This document shows, in pieces, positions 25,653-37,810 of a stretch of DNA of 64,000 bases. This DNA is from Cryptomeria japonica (lineage: Eukaryota > Streptophyta > Pinopsida > Cupressales > Cupressaceae). Numbering within the stretch: position 1 is the stretch's first letter; each line of letters starts with the position of its first letter. Location of the stretch: NCBI RefSeq assembly GCF_030272615.1, contig NC_081414.1, forward strand, positions 780,866,119-780,930,118, given 5' to 3'. The position numbers were made by a program, and so were the translations under genes. The notes beneath the pieces were generated by a model. It was given only the letters and a program-made list of their open reading frames with translations. It ran no database searches and was not told where the DNA came from.

Positions 25653-26632
25653 TCACATTTGTGAATGGAACAATCTCTCCTCATCCTCTTGGGGCAATAT
25701 CCTTGTAGTAGCGACCATGGCATATGGATTAGCCTCAATGACCTGTTCATGATTTCCTTTTGTGCAAGTTTCTGCTACCTTATATTCTGCCTTGTCTTCA
25801 TGCGTCTCCATCATTAAGCTTTTTATGGTTCTACAATCTTTTGTATTATGCGAGGGACTCTTATGGAATTCACACCACATACCATTTTCTTATGTCTTCT
25901 TCATACTCCATGTCTTTTTGTTGGTGAATTGGGAGAGGGGTCCTTAGGGGTTTGTTTCCATGTATTTTTTCCACATTCATCCTTCCATCTATTGTTTGCA
26001 AAATTATCACTCCTTCCTTTCTGTTTGAATTTCTCCTCAATTTTGGTAGCAAATTTATATGCACTAGGTAAAGTCTCTATGTTCAGGAATTCCATTTCAG
26101 TTTGGATGTACCTATGGAGTCCACTCTAATATTTTAAAACTTGGTGCTTCTCATGATCTTTGATGCCAAGATTTGCTGCTAAGGCATGAAACATATTAGT
26201 ATATTCCTGAATAGTTTGGTCCTTCTTCTGTCGAAGCAATTGCCACTGCATATATTTCTATTCATATGTATCAATAGGCAAATATTCTTCCTTTATGTGC
26301 TCCATGAATTCTCCCCATGTGGGTTTTTGATAAAAAATAAAAGTGCTGCCATTTTCTGCTGCCTTGGATGCTAACTTTGCTTCCCATGAATCTTTCACAT
26401 GATTTTCAGCTTTGAGGAGAGCAAAAGTTATCTTCTCTTCATCTAAAAACTGATTGACAAAGAAATATCTTTCCAGTTTTGAAACCCAATCATCAACATC
26501 ATTTGCATCAATCTTTCCTTTAAATGTAGGTATATCAAAATTCACTTGCACCTTGAATGGCGTATACCCTGTGAATGGTGGGTTTGCTTGTGACCCGTGA
26601 CTTTCTAGCATTTGCTTGAACCACTCCATCAT
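25653..26632 (-). pseudogene. Ty3 gag with CHC knuckle remnant
   Basis: The segment 26632-26258 contains NFDIPTFKGKIDANDVDDWV, SKLERYFFVNQFLDEEKITF and KPTWGEFMEHIKEEYLP, the plant Retrotrans_gag domain. After a shift, 26095-25901 continues with the C-terminal helices. The segment 25880-25653 starts CEFHKSPSHNTKDC, a CxxH-type knuckle with its final cysteine. Confidence 0.85.
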
Positions 26633-26780
26633 TTCTTCACGTTGTTTTGTTAGTGCATCTGCAACTTAGCCATTTGTGATCGTGTGCATCTCAAAGGAAG
26701 GTAGTATGAAGGATTCCTTGTTTCCAACCCCAATCTTTGATATGTTGATCGCGTGTGATATGACATATAGGAGCGAACTT

Positions 26781-26792
26781 GCTCTGATACCA
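26781..26792 (-). other. Primer-binding site (initiator tRNA-Met type)
   Basis: Minus strand TGGTATCAGAGC, one base inside the right LTR of the Ty3 element. Confidence 0.9.
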
Positions 26793-26793
26793 C

Positions 26794-27285
26794 TGATCCG
26801 AATTATGGATTCAGATGACAACACCTGAGTGAGAACCTGCAGTATTGTAAATTCCGTTTACAAGAACCAGAAAGCATAGAATTGAAGCATGCCAAAAAGT
26901 AATCTATTCCATTAAAAAATCCAACATATTGAAGTTTATGAGATTCCAAGAGTCACAAAAACCCCTTGAGAATCGAAGTCCAATAGTCACATTTGTTTAT
27001 TACATAATAAAATCTAAAAACTACAAAAATTTTTAAAAAAACTATATGAAATTTAATCCTAACTTTAACTAGACATAACTTTCTGCTCGGGGCTCGAAAT
27101 TTTGAACCGTTTAACTCATTGGAAAGGTCTCCAAGAGTTGAAGGAGAAATCTTGAAAGAACCTTTCATCACTTTCAAGGACTCAAAATTCCCTGAAGGCC
27201 TTCAAAAATACCATTTACTAATGTCTAAAAAACCTAAAAAAATATGAAAATATTTTTTTAACTATTTCTGATTTTCTTCTGATCA
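26794..27285 (-). repeat. Ty3/gypsy 5' LTR
   Basis: Partner of 21780-22270; bounded by the primer-binding site on the left and GAGGT on the right. Confidence 0.95.
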
Positions 27286-27290
27286 GAGGT

Positions 27291-28850
27291 AGTGCATGGA
27301 TGCTAATTTGTTTCTTCTATATTTTAGAGTTCACATAGAAAATAAATAAGCTACGCAATGAAGGACATGCCTGAAGTAGTTACATCAATTCGAAGTCTGA
27401 GAGATTAGTACAAGATTAGTGCCCCAGTCAATTCTTGATTGGAATGGCACTTATTTTCATCAATAGATGTTTTGGTCGTTACGTATCGAATAGATCAAAA
27501 GACTATTATTAGTGCAAACAACTACTTTTTTTCCTTATTCTTTTTTTTTCTCAAGTTTTTCTTTTCTCAACAAAAATAGTATGAACAAATTCTTTTGATT
27601 TCAATATTTTCAATAGAAATAATTTGAATAGCCAGTCGTGAGATGAACATAGGGATGAACGCGATTACAGAATCTTTTGTATATTTTGACGAAGATGATT
27701 TCCATCTACAACTGGAATTTGAACCCACAAGTTCAATGGTCAATTTGATAGAAGAAAATAATTATAGTAATAAAGTTATTATAAGTAAATTTTTTAGTAG
27801 ATGAAAATTTTCTTTTCAATTTTTTAAAACAATAAATAAGAGAAACAAATTTTTATAGTAAGGTGGTAAATAATAATTAGAATTAAAAATAATGTATTAT
27901 AAGTAAAATTTGTTTTCTTTAAAGCTTGTTAGAATTGAAGTATATGATGTGTGTAATTTTTAATTGAGCATTTTCATTTTTTGAATATTATTGTACTTTT
28001 GAGAGTGTGTTTCATTTGAAACACATTTCTTCATAAAATTTCAAAGTTTCTTTCATGAAAGAGCAATTGGTTCTATGGTACAAAATCTCACTAGCTATAA
28101 GAAAGTTCTAGGTTTTGATGTCAACCTATTCAATATTCTCATTAATGTGCTTGTAATTTATAGTAGAAACAAATAGAATATTTATTAAAAAATAGAAAAA
28201 ATAAGTAAAACGACTGGAGTAACACTGTATATGAATGAACAAAAATTTATTTAATATTTAGATTAAAAAATGGGCTTCATTAATTACTTATTGGTATGGA
28301 TTGTGTGTAAAATTGTTATCATAGAATTATAAATTAAAATATTAAAATATAAAATCCTAATATATTAGAGTAAATTCTTATCATAGAATTATAAATTAAA
28401 ATATTAAAATATAATATATGAATTGTTGTGATAGTTGGAACCTCACAAGTTAGTCTATCATTGAAATGCTTAAAGTAAATCTAAAGGGATATAAGAATTT
28501 TTCTTGGATTGCTCAAGGAAGGATGATTAGTTTGGTAAGTTGTGAACATTAGAGAAGGGAAACATAGAATGTCAGGTACCAAGTATAGTTGGAATTATCC
28601 TATATAAAGTTGTTTCTTGTAGGAGCATGTATTTTTTTGTGTCGAATTATGAGGTAGTCTTGAAATGATCACAGGCTAAGAGGCTAAACTATACTTTCAT
28701 CCTAAAGTGAGATATTATATCGAGATTTTGAAAACAAATATGTATCCCTGAGATATTATTTATGTTAAATAAACAATATAATAATGTTATAGTTTTAGTT
28801 ACTTTTTATTTTCAAGAGAATATAATTAACTATTCTATATATATTAAACC
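27291..28850. other. Unannotated AT-rich stretch
   Basis: No coding similarity in either strand. It contains a 36-bp perfect direct repeat with a 62-bp period (28316-28413). Confidence 0.5.
28316..28413. repeat. 36-bp perfect direct repeat, 62-bp period
   Basis: TTATCATAGAATTATAAATT plus 16 further identical bases occurs at 28316-28351 and 28378-28413. Confidence 0.93.
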
Positions 28851-29422
28851 AAGACAGGCCCAAACCTTTATGTGAACTCAAAACTAGCAAGCGACAAAAA
28901 CCAAGGACTCAAAAGGTGTGAGGGACCAAGACCCGAATGCCTACTACCATAAAGAATAAAAAAAGTAGGCATCCAACACAACTAAGAAAACCAAAATGAA
29001 AGCAAGTACAACCAAGAAACCAAAAAGAAAAAAATTGGACACATCTCCATCGAAGGCTCAAACCAATGGCCTACCTAGTGGGTAAAAATAATAGTTTCCT
29101 ATCTTGGAAGATCTCTTTGCCCATTTTTGAAAAGGAGATCTTCCTATTAAAACCTTTCCCAGAGGAGATGGTTGGGGAATCTGGGGTTTCCTTCACCTTA
29201 GACAAAGATGCCTCTAGCCCAATGGTAGTAGAGGACTCCAAATGGCACTTCTTTTTTACTCACCTCATCATAAATTCATGTTTTATGTATTAGAGAGCAA
29301 CGAAGTTCTTCTCGATTATCTCCATGTTTTGAGAAAAAATATTCTTTATTTTCCTTTTTCAAGGAGTCCTAATTATATTGTAATGCCTCAACCACTTCCA
29401 CCAAATACTTTGTGCCATTACC

Positions 29423-29830
29423 TTAATTTATTTTTTCATTAACCTCCTTCACTATCTTCTCCAAACCTTCCCATTTTTGAACCATTGCAAAAAATTTACC
29501 TATTTCCATACAAGAACATTGGTCATTATCATCCATATCCCGAGTGAATTCTCTAGCATCTACTTCAACAAGGGCTTTGGTTCTATTGATTTTCTTATTT
29601 GCCACCTCAAATTATCCTAGAAGCCAATAGATGGTAGTTGAATGCATAGTGAGCCCCTCACAGAGTTCATTCACTCTGCTCGCAAAGAGGGGAAATTGCT
29701 CCTTAATAAAAGTATTCATATGAGAAGGATGAGGGAAGCCAGGGGGAGGAGGGAAAGGAGGGGTAGTAGTTTTTCTCAAAGAGTTGTCAATGGTCCATTT
29801 AAACCTAGTGGACCAAAAACTAGAAGTCAT
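29423..29830 (-). pseudogene. Unrecognised reading frame, one internal stop
   Basis: Two minus-strand open stretches (29830-29612 and 29605-29423) are in the same phase, separated only by a stop at 29614-29612. The first has a proline cluster (TTPPFPPPPGFPHP), the second is acidic and helix-prone (VQKWEGLEKIVKEVNEKIN). I do not recognise the protein. It could be a gag-like or LINE ORF1-like remnant, or chance; the surrounding 28850-30238 shows nothing else. Confidence 0.3.
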
Positions 29831-30238
29831 TTTCTTCCAATCTTGTCCAAAATTATAAGATCTTTTATAGAGCTTTCACCAATATGGAGATGAGGTTTTT
29901 ATTTTTATTTAGTACTCCTAGAAGGGTTAACCCAAGTGGGAAGCTTCTAGGAATTCATAGTCTCTATAGAACCAATCGGGTTGACCGATAACTCAAAACA
30001 TTAGCCTAACCCAAAATGATTAATGGTAGAGCCACTAGTTAGGGTTAAACCTAGGTGAAAATTATAAAGGCATAGAATGAGACCTTGGTGCAAGGGGAGA
30101 GTACCTTCATATTTTTCCACCACAACAAATTAAGAAATAGATGAGAATATCTACAAGGTAAATTTCATCTTGATTCCATACCTTAAATTATTAAGCATGG
30201 GAAATAGCTGGGAGTGGAAGCACTTAAACCACCCATCT

Positions 30239-30680
30239 TATTGGAAATAAGGAACACTAAGAATAGGGGGGTGAATCAGTGTTATGCAAAATTTAACTTT
30301 ACTAAATTATACCTTCAACCATTAATGCAAATGAACAAAAGAATGATGCAAGAACATGAAAAAATTAACCACAACACCATAACACCAAGATTTGTACATA
30401 GAAAACCCGGTTAAGGGAAAAAACATAGTGGGGATGCAACCCACAAAATGAGTATACTCAAATATGAACTTTACAATGGAATCCACATGCATTTAGGCAC
30501 ACTACCTAGAGCTCACCACTCAAAAGAAGAAAGGGCTACAACGTCAGATAGCTCACTGCCTTACAAAAGAGTTACAAATGATTACAAGACAATTTTAGCT
30601 ACTATATAACATCAACAAATGGCTGAGTATAGTTCTGGTTAAGCTCATTAATCAATATTTTCATACTATGCCTTTAATTG
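30239..30680 (-). repeat. LTR fragment, oldest layer of the 30-49 kb nest
   Basis: The sequence runs from AAGGAACACTAAGAATAGGGGGG through a CACACTACCTAGAGCTCACC phrase and resembles, block for block, the LTRs at 30681-31816 and 40437-41637. It is cut at 30680, where the next element begins, so only about the last 440 bp (in element orientation) is here. Confidence 0.7.
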
Positions 30681-31816
30681 TGTTGGAATCAATGAAAATT
30701 GAGAGGGGATGTGAACTAGTATTTTGGAATTCACAAATTTATTAAGTTGATTCTTTAAAAAATGGATGCAAATACCTGAAAGAAAAGTACAGAAACATAA
30801 ACTATTTAAACATGCAACCATGACACCATTATTTTTATGTGCAAACCCAAAAGGGTAAAACCACGATGGGATTTGAACCGACAATATTCTTATACTATGG
30901 CCAGTAGTAAAAAACTATTAGGAAAGTGGAATGCACTTGCATTCAGCCACACTACCTAGAGCTCACTGCTCAAGTGCAAAACAAGGTTGCAACCCTACAG
31001 AACTCACTATCCTACAAGTGAAACTTAGAAGCAAATAAAATGTTTGAACTAGAATATAGCATCTACAAATGCTAGGAATTAGTTCCAGTTAGGCTCAATA
31101 ATTATCAGATGTTAGTGCTCTAAAAACATGCTCTGTTTAGCTTGGCTTCATTTACCAAATCATTAGAACTTAAGATGTGCATGTGAAACTGCGCTCAATC
31201 ACTTCCAACACAATCTTATGTTCACACCATCAACTAAAATGATCATCCAAGTCAAAATTATATATCCGCACCACCAAAAAGGATCTTCACTAAGTCGGCT
31301 TCATAAAATTGCAAAATATGAAACGTATAGTCTCATATCGTCTCAAACCATTACAAATCCATATACCAGACTTAAAACATGTGATCATAAGCTTTCTATA
31401 AGTCAACCCAATTACCTCGAACTCATCATCATCCACTAGAATCACCTCAAGGAATCTGGACTACACACTACACCATCAAAAATAATGATAACTTTGATCT
31501 TCTTGCAATATCGGATACCAGACCAAGAAACTTGCACTAGAACCAACACTGAAGGCTAGAATTATATAAAAGGCTACCTCACATATCCAATCACTCCAAC
31601 CAAAAATACAATAGGATAAATGAATAATGCTTGCCATATTTATACACTCTGTTCCACCTACAAACTGACCTAAGACTTTTGGTAATCCCAATCTCCATAT
31701 ACCAGATAGGATTACTAGGCTGAGTTACCATCAATGACAACCCCTAAGTAATCTCCATGCATCTAACATCATCAATCTTCACAGGAGCATCGCCAAAACC
31801 ATGTCTCTTTCTAACA
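30681..31816 (-). repeat. 3' LTR of the minus-strand non-autonomous element
   Basis: 1,136 bp, starting TGTTGGAATC and ending TCTAACA. It contains the CACACTACCTAGAGCTCACT block shared with 30239-30680 and 40437-41637, and the GGGATTTGAACC-GTAAAACCACGATGG block that corresponds to the CC(A/G)GTGGTTTTTCTC block of the plus-strand LTRs. Confidence 0.78.
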
Positions 31817-32112
31817 ATCTCCTCCTTTGACATTGATGGCAACACTATGAAAAATGTCAGGTGTTCGAAGAACCCATAATTGCAATCAATCCAAAAATAT
31901 GTGCACTTAGCTAGCTCCCCCTAAGATGTGCACTATTTTTCACTTCTCTCTCTCCCCCTTTGACATCAATGGAAAAGGAAGGGATCTACCAAAACGTATG
32001 TACAAAAGAATGTGTATAGTGATCTTAAGAAACTTGAAAATACATGCATAAGTTACCTTCAAGGAATCAAATACTCATTCCATCCTCTCAAGAAAGAGTC
32101 TAGTACATTAAT

Positions 32113-32854
32113 TGTTGGCATTCTACACTCAAATGAGAATGGTTGATGTTGTCATTGATGGCAACCAACCGGTAATAGGTTGTACAAGTTCACTGGCAAT
32201 ACAAACATCATCTACCGACACTTGAAGGCACATTCATCGACATCCAGATTACACCAGCAATAAAGTATACTAGCACTCAGGCCAACATGAGACCAAGTTT
32301 TGTTTGTATGAATTATATTGTAATGTAATTAACTTTTGTAAGCCGACATGATGTATTGTAAAGACTCATATATGTATGAAATCTAATAGGTCATTTTTGT
32401 CATAGTATTGCTAAGGTATCTGACTAAGCTTAAACCGATACTGAAAGCATTGGAGATTCTATTTTGAGCAGTACATTATCTTGGATTTAATTATCCATAT
32501 TGTAGTCAGTGAGACTCTTTCTTTGAACAGTGCACTCTAGGCTGTTGGCCTTCCTGCAGGTGCAGGCTCCTATTATAAGTAATATTTATTCATATTGGCT
32601 AGTGAGTAAATATTGTGGGTCACAAACCCCATCAAGGTTTTTCTCTTACTGGGTTTCCTCACCAAAACATCTTGTGTTATGGTGTGCATTTATGTTGTCT
32701 CTGTTATTTCTCTTTGTTGCACTATTGCTTGTTTATCGGTACATTAATTTGGGTTACAAAGTTATAAATAAGTTTAAATATTCCATTAACCGGTTAGACA
32801 CTGATTCAACCTCCCCTCCTCTTAGTGTCTTTGGGACTGTCATTGTATCTAAAA
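32113..32854 (+). repeat. 5' LTR
   Basis: 742 bp. Near its end it carries the CCTCCCCTCCTCTTAGTGTC block common to this LTR group. The right LTR has about 47 extra bases, including a stretch near 38100-38150 (GGATAGAGAGGAAATTATG) missing here. Confidence 0.92.
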
Positions 32855-32856
32855 AT

Positions 32857-32868
32857 TGGTATCAGAGC
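32857..32868 (+). other. Primer-binding site (initiator tRNA-Met type)
   Basis: TGGTATCAGAGC, two bases after the 5' LTR. Confidence 0.92.
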
Positions 32869-32925
32869 TTGGTCCTCTCTTTGCAAAAGCTTAACAGCTT
32901 GACAAAGATTCTAGAACCGGTACCG

Positions 32926-33889
32926 ATGGAGAGTTTGAGAAAACAGTCGGAAGGAGTTCTTGAAGATTTTGATGCAAGAAAATTAAAGAATATAAAACTT
33001 GAAGATGATTTGAGGATTGCTATGGAATTCATTAAAGGACTTCAAGAGAACTTGGTTATAGCACAAAACAAAAGGAAGGAACTTCATGAGCAAATGCAGA
33101 AACATGATGATGAAAAGGAAACTCTTAGGGACATTGCAGAGAAGTTGAGACAAGAGAACAGTAACATGAGAAATGAAATGCAAGATCTGACCATGAGGCT
33201 ATGTAAGGATATTGAAGACAAAAAGAAGAATGAAGAAGACTTGACCAAGAAACTTAATGATGGAGGTAATGAAAATCTGAGACTTTGTCATGAAATTGAT
33301 ATGCTAATGACAGACCTGATTCACATGCAACATGATAAAGAAGAGCTTATGAGAGAAGTTGGGATTCTAGAAAATGAGTTGATCACTGAAAATGAACACA
33401 AAGACAAATTCAATAAAAGATCAGAAATACTTGATGACATGCTGAAAAAATAAAAACCTGATGGAGATATAGTTGGACTTGGATTTGAACATGGAGAAAG
33501 TTCTGGGACTGCAAATAATCAAGATCACAACCTAATGCTTATAAAATTAATAGGATATGTTTCAATTGGAACAAGTTTGGTCATAAAGAAAATCAGTGCA
33601 GATTTAGAAATAATCAGAATACAAACTTACCCACTAGTTAATGTTCCAAATGCAATAAAGTGGGTCATAACTCAGACAATTGTGTAATGAATGTGAAATG
33701 CTATGTTTGTGATAGATTTGGACATTTATTTAATCAATGGAGAACACAAATCAGTCAAGGATATGGAAAATTTATTCAAAGGAATAATGTAACTTGTTAT
33801 GCATGTAACAAGATTGGGCATATTATAAAATTTTGTAGAAGCAAGACTATACCAGTGAACAATAAAGGATCTAATGAGAAGGCAAAATA
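32926..33889 (+). pseudogene. Coiled-coil protein with four zinc knuckles (gag-like)
   Basis: Chosen start ATG at 32926 (MESLRKQSEG), just after the primer-binding site; the open frame upstream of it is LTR. The first part (to a stop at 33451-33453) is a long charged coiled coil, about 175 residues rich in K and E with heptad leucines. Downstream, four CCHC knuckles follow in a row: CFNWNKFGHKENQC, CSKCNKVGHNSDNC, CYVCDRFGHLFNQW and CYACNKIGHIIKFC. The first has W for a cysteine, the third W for the last cysteine. Stop codons lie between coiled coil and knuckles and after the first knuckle. Zinc knuckles suggest RNA binding and packaging; a related protein is in the element at 41763. Confidence 0.8.
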
Positions 33890-34325
33890 AAAGGTAAATG
33901 AAATAAAGCAAGAATTTTCAAAAAAATGGATTAAGAAGGGAGATCAAAGAGTTGATGAATCTCTCTCTACACTGGTAGAATAGATTAACCCTCCACTCGT
34001 AGGAGATTTTTCATCTGACTAAGGAAAAATCCTCAGGGGGTATGGCAACAAGTTGAAAATCAGGCATTCTACCCTTGGTTGATGTTAAGAAGTCATATTT
34101 CTTCTTTACCAATAGATATGTTAAGATTTCACTTAACTGACAAGCATTTAATGTGGTAGTTGGAGAACATTTTGGTTATAAAGCATCAAAAAATCCTCAT
34201 TTCAAACCACTAAGCATCCAAGCATTCAGAGAGCACAAAATTGAACAAAGGCATTCTAAAGGTGAAGCAACAAGGTGTACTTCAGGTATTCAAGGATTTC
34301 AAGAAAGAGGCATTTATCCTTCGAA

Positions 34326-37300
34326 ATGGCATCTCCATCGTTTGTACCTGAGTTTATTGCAAACCCTATTGTGGTAGAGAACATTAAGCGCCCTAGACCC
34401 ATATTTAAAATCATCCTTGAAATTGCCAAGCAAGATGATTCTATCGAATTTTTTTCTAAAATTCCGAAAGGAGTCAATTTTGCCAAAGACCCAAGAATTT
34501 ATATTCACTGCAACATAGAAAATTTAGGGTCTGATGATTTGAAGAACATGTACAATGATATTATTACTAATGATTGAGGTTTTCTTAAACTAGAGCATAA
34601 GATAGTAGAAGACTTAGGATTTGTTGAAATTTTGAACATACCTGAATTTCCAAAGGAGGTGGTTTGTCTTGTAATGAGCAGAGTTCATGGAGAGTTTATG
34701 TCGCTAGACTCTATTTTTAAAATCTCAAAGGAGGCAATCAAGGCAGTTACTGGTTTACCCTCAACTGGTAGTAGGCCCGACCAAACAAAGAAGATACCTA
34801 ACAAGGTTGTTATGGACCTAACTAGAGCTACATCTGACAACAGATCTCTTAGGGTTAATGACATTACTGATGCAAATGTGAGATATCTAAGCATGGTACT
34901 TGGATATAGAGTAACTCACACAAATAGATTAAACTCTTTTTCTAGCTTATGTATTCATAGTGCATATGAGATGGTTAGGAATAATGCTAGGATTGATATC
35001 TGTGAATGGCTTAAGGATGAACTGATAGATAACCTAAAAAAGATTAAGGGTGACAAGAAGGGGACATTCCATTTTGGCAACCTACTTGTGTGTTTGATGC
35101 TTCACTTCACCAAAGAGATTCTTGGTATTGGTCATAAGGACTTTGGATATGACATCCTGGTAGGAAAACAAATCATGGAAGCTATTATCGGTATGGGCTC
35201 AAATAGTGATAACATTATAGCAGACTACCTCAAAAACTTCCAAACTAAGATGAAGGCTAGAGAAAGGAAACCATAGAGCATTATAGACAAGTATGATAAG
35301 AAAATTTTCTTTGTAATCAAACGTGATGAAACATGGATGGAAATTGTTACTCTTAGAACTATTTGGATAATAGAAATGGGTTATGAAGTTGATCTGAATA
35401 TTCTTGAAGCATATGCTAAAACACTTCTTGATGCACTTAAGGAACCATCTGAAGAAATTTTTGGTAGTGTTGTTTCGATGCAGAAGAAGAGAAAAAGATG
35501 AGAAAAATTCATCCAAGATGGCTAAGGAAGTTAAGGAAAATGTTTAATGAAGTTGAGTGGTATATCTACTGGGGAACTGGAAGGATTGGAACCGGTAGCT
35601 CATGTTTCACCGATTGTCACTTCTTCAGATACAGATAGTGGAAAAGAAGCTGAGTTCAAGAGAGTTGAACGAAAGAAGAGGAAACCTTCACTAGTACCTT
35701 CTCCTTCTCCCAAAAGGACTATAACTATAAGGAAGAAGTAGCGGGTTGTAAGGGAGCCTAAGAAGAAGCTAACTCCTAAGAAGAAACAGGAACCAAAGAC
35801 ACTGGATACCCTTACATAGGAGGAACTAGTAAATGAGATAACTCAAGATGGTAATATTTGTAATGTAAATAAATATTATCATTTCTTCAAGGATTCTGAC
35901 AAGGAGACAATAGAGGCTAGTATAATTTTACATCTAGACATTTATAAGAAGGTTTTGATTGAAGTTGTACATGATCTGCCAAATGACTTGTATCTAAGAT
36001 TAGAGGCTAAAAGAGTGTCAGTAATGGAATTAGGAAAAAAATTAAAAGTTGAAGCATTATTGGCAGTGCTCCCTGTAAATTCTAAAGATGAAATTGATGA
36101 ACTAATTGTTGAAGCAAACCGGTCAGTTTTTGTGAGTGCACACTGGCAAGTTAGCCTAATGGCTGGAAGAGTAAAAGAAATTAGTGATGAAACTGCAGAT
36201 AGTTGGGATATATTTTTTGTTGAAAAAGAAAAGAAAGAGGAAAGGAATAGACAGAAAATGGATGACTTTTACAAAGGTATATCAAAAGGACAAAGGTAAA
36301 AGAAAATTTGGTAGTATATCTGTTATAAAGGTCATAGATAACCTTCCTCCACTAGCATAGGATACTCCACCTATAACTTCAGATATACCAATACATATAG
36401 ACATTCAACTGGACAAGGAAACTGAAGAAGTAACACATGATGACACTAACTTAGATTCTGAAATTATTTTTACTATGAATATTAATAAAGAGACCACAGA
36501 GGTTAAGGCAGTCAATGCTAAGAACAGTGATATCTCTGAGTCACTGGCACACACTGTTGATTCTCAGAACATTGAGATACCAATAGAGGCTAAGGTAACT
36601 AACACTAAGAAACCAGAGAATGAGAAACTGACAGATGTAGAGGTACTTACACAGACTAAAAACTCAGCTGAAGCAAAAGTAATAACACAGACATAGAAAC
36701 TGGTAGAAACTATAAATAAAGATGAAGCAATTGATGGAAACAAGGAAGAAATAGTTAAGGCAAGTGGGCAAGTATCTGTTGAAAGGAAATCTATTGCAAA
36801 ACTAAGCACATCCACTAGATAATTCAGACCCACTAATGTAATAGTTGTTCTTTTGGATTCAATTAAGAGGATAATAGATTGCAAAGCCTTGGCATTTAAG
36901 GCTATTGATGGCACATTACCTATTTTGAAGATGATTTCACTGACTTGTAAGATAGATCACATTGAGGATTCTTTAGGTAAATTTGACGCATTGTCCAAAT
37001 TTATTGTTGAAAATGTTCTAACCATAGATAAGGTGAATGAGGAAACTGTAAAGGAAAGAGTAGATAAAGAGAAAGGTGAATTATTTGAGAAAACTATCAA
37101 AGACTATACTAAGCACATGGACTCATTATTACTGGTACTTAACTCAACAATTTTGGAATATGAGTTGTATAGAGAAGCTTGCAAGCCTCACCACCTGACT
37201 GAAGATATTGATGATGAAATTAAGAAGACACAAAAGGAGTTAGGTGACATTGCAGACAATATGATAGGTTCTTCAGAACTTACATCTGTTCTTGATCAAG

Positions 37301-37500
37301 AGATGGCAACTTATGAGGAAAAGATTGAAAATTTGGAAAAAGAAAAAGGAAGGATAAGGTTAAAGGCTCGGGAACTGAAAAGAAAAATTGGCCCAAGATT
37401 GGACTATATTATTACTCAGCAGGTTGAGCTATCAAAGGCAACAATTCAAGCAGAATGGTCACCAAAGCAGCAAATGCATTATCTGACTAACGTGATCTAG
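34326..37500 (+). pseudogene. Large unknown ORF (about 1,050 codons) of a non-autonomous element
   Basis: Starts MASPSFVPEF at 34326. Open stretches 34326-34577, 34632-35276, 35547-35741 and 35955-36299 are all in one phase, separated only by point stops; one shift precedes the final part (36475-37500). An N-terminal globular-looking region (including KEAIKAVTGLP and a GYRVTHTNRLNSF-type block) is followed by a basic KR-rich hinge (35660-35800), a second folded-looking region (VLIEVVHDLPNDLYLRLEAK), a low-complexity T/E/K segment (36475-36800) and a C-terminal coiled coil (KIENLEKEKGRIRLKARELK). I recognise no enzyme or known domain. The size and place recall accessory ORFs of plant retroelements such as Athila ORF1, but I see no shared motif. 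Confidence 0.7.
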
Positions 37501-37810
37501 CAGACAAAAACCATCATTTCTGACAATAACAAATTCATGCAAAGGCTACATCTAATTTTGGCGGACATTTTTCAACTTGTACAAAACTAGTTGTAGGCTA
37601 TGAGGTAGTATTTTTGTATTATTTGATTATTTTTTACATCCTTTGCCATTGATATCAAAGGGCGAGTAGTATGGAGAAAAATAAATGCACAGAGGAGATC
37701 ACTTGCTCAAGGGGAGAACACTTTTTTGGGATCAATTTTTGGACTTCATTTTTGGACAACAGTTTTGGATTTTTCTCATGAGTATTGCCATCAATACCAA
37801 AGGGAGATTT

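Larger units (their letters stand above)
21780..27285 (-). mobile_element. Ty3/gypsy retrotransposon, structurally complete, degenerate coding
   Basis: LTRs lie at 21780-22270 and 26794-27285 (about 491 bp, TGATC...GATCA) and are roughly 90 percent identical by eye. A perfect 5-bp duplication GAGGT flanks the element (21775-21779 and 27286-27290). GCTCTGATACCA at 26781-26792 is the complement of the Met-tRNA primer-binding site and TTCCCCCTT just right of 22270 is the complement of a polypurine tract. The minus strand encodes gag, protease, reverse transcriptase, RNase H, integrase and a chromodomain-like tail, in Ty3 order. Stops and shifts are scattered, but the reverse transcriptase stretch is long and open. 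Confidence 0.95.

Noticed and set aside
28050-28130. tRNA-like stretch with GGTTCTATGGT and a GGTTTTGATGTCAACC end
   Set aside because: No cloverleaf can be drawn and the B-box is poor; a decayed SINE is possible but not supportable.
32530-32925. N-terminal third of a 307-codon open frame ahead of the coiled-coil protein
   Set aside because: This part lies inside the 5' LTR and across the primer-binding site; the same DNA in the 3' LTR gives a similar accidental frame. The protein most likely starts at 32926.
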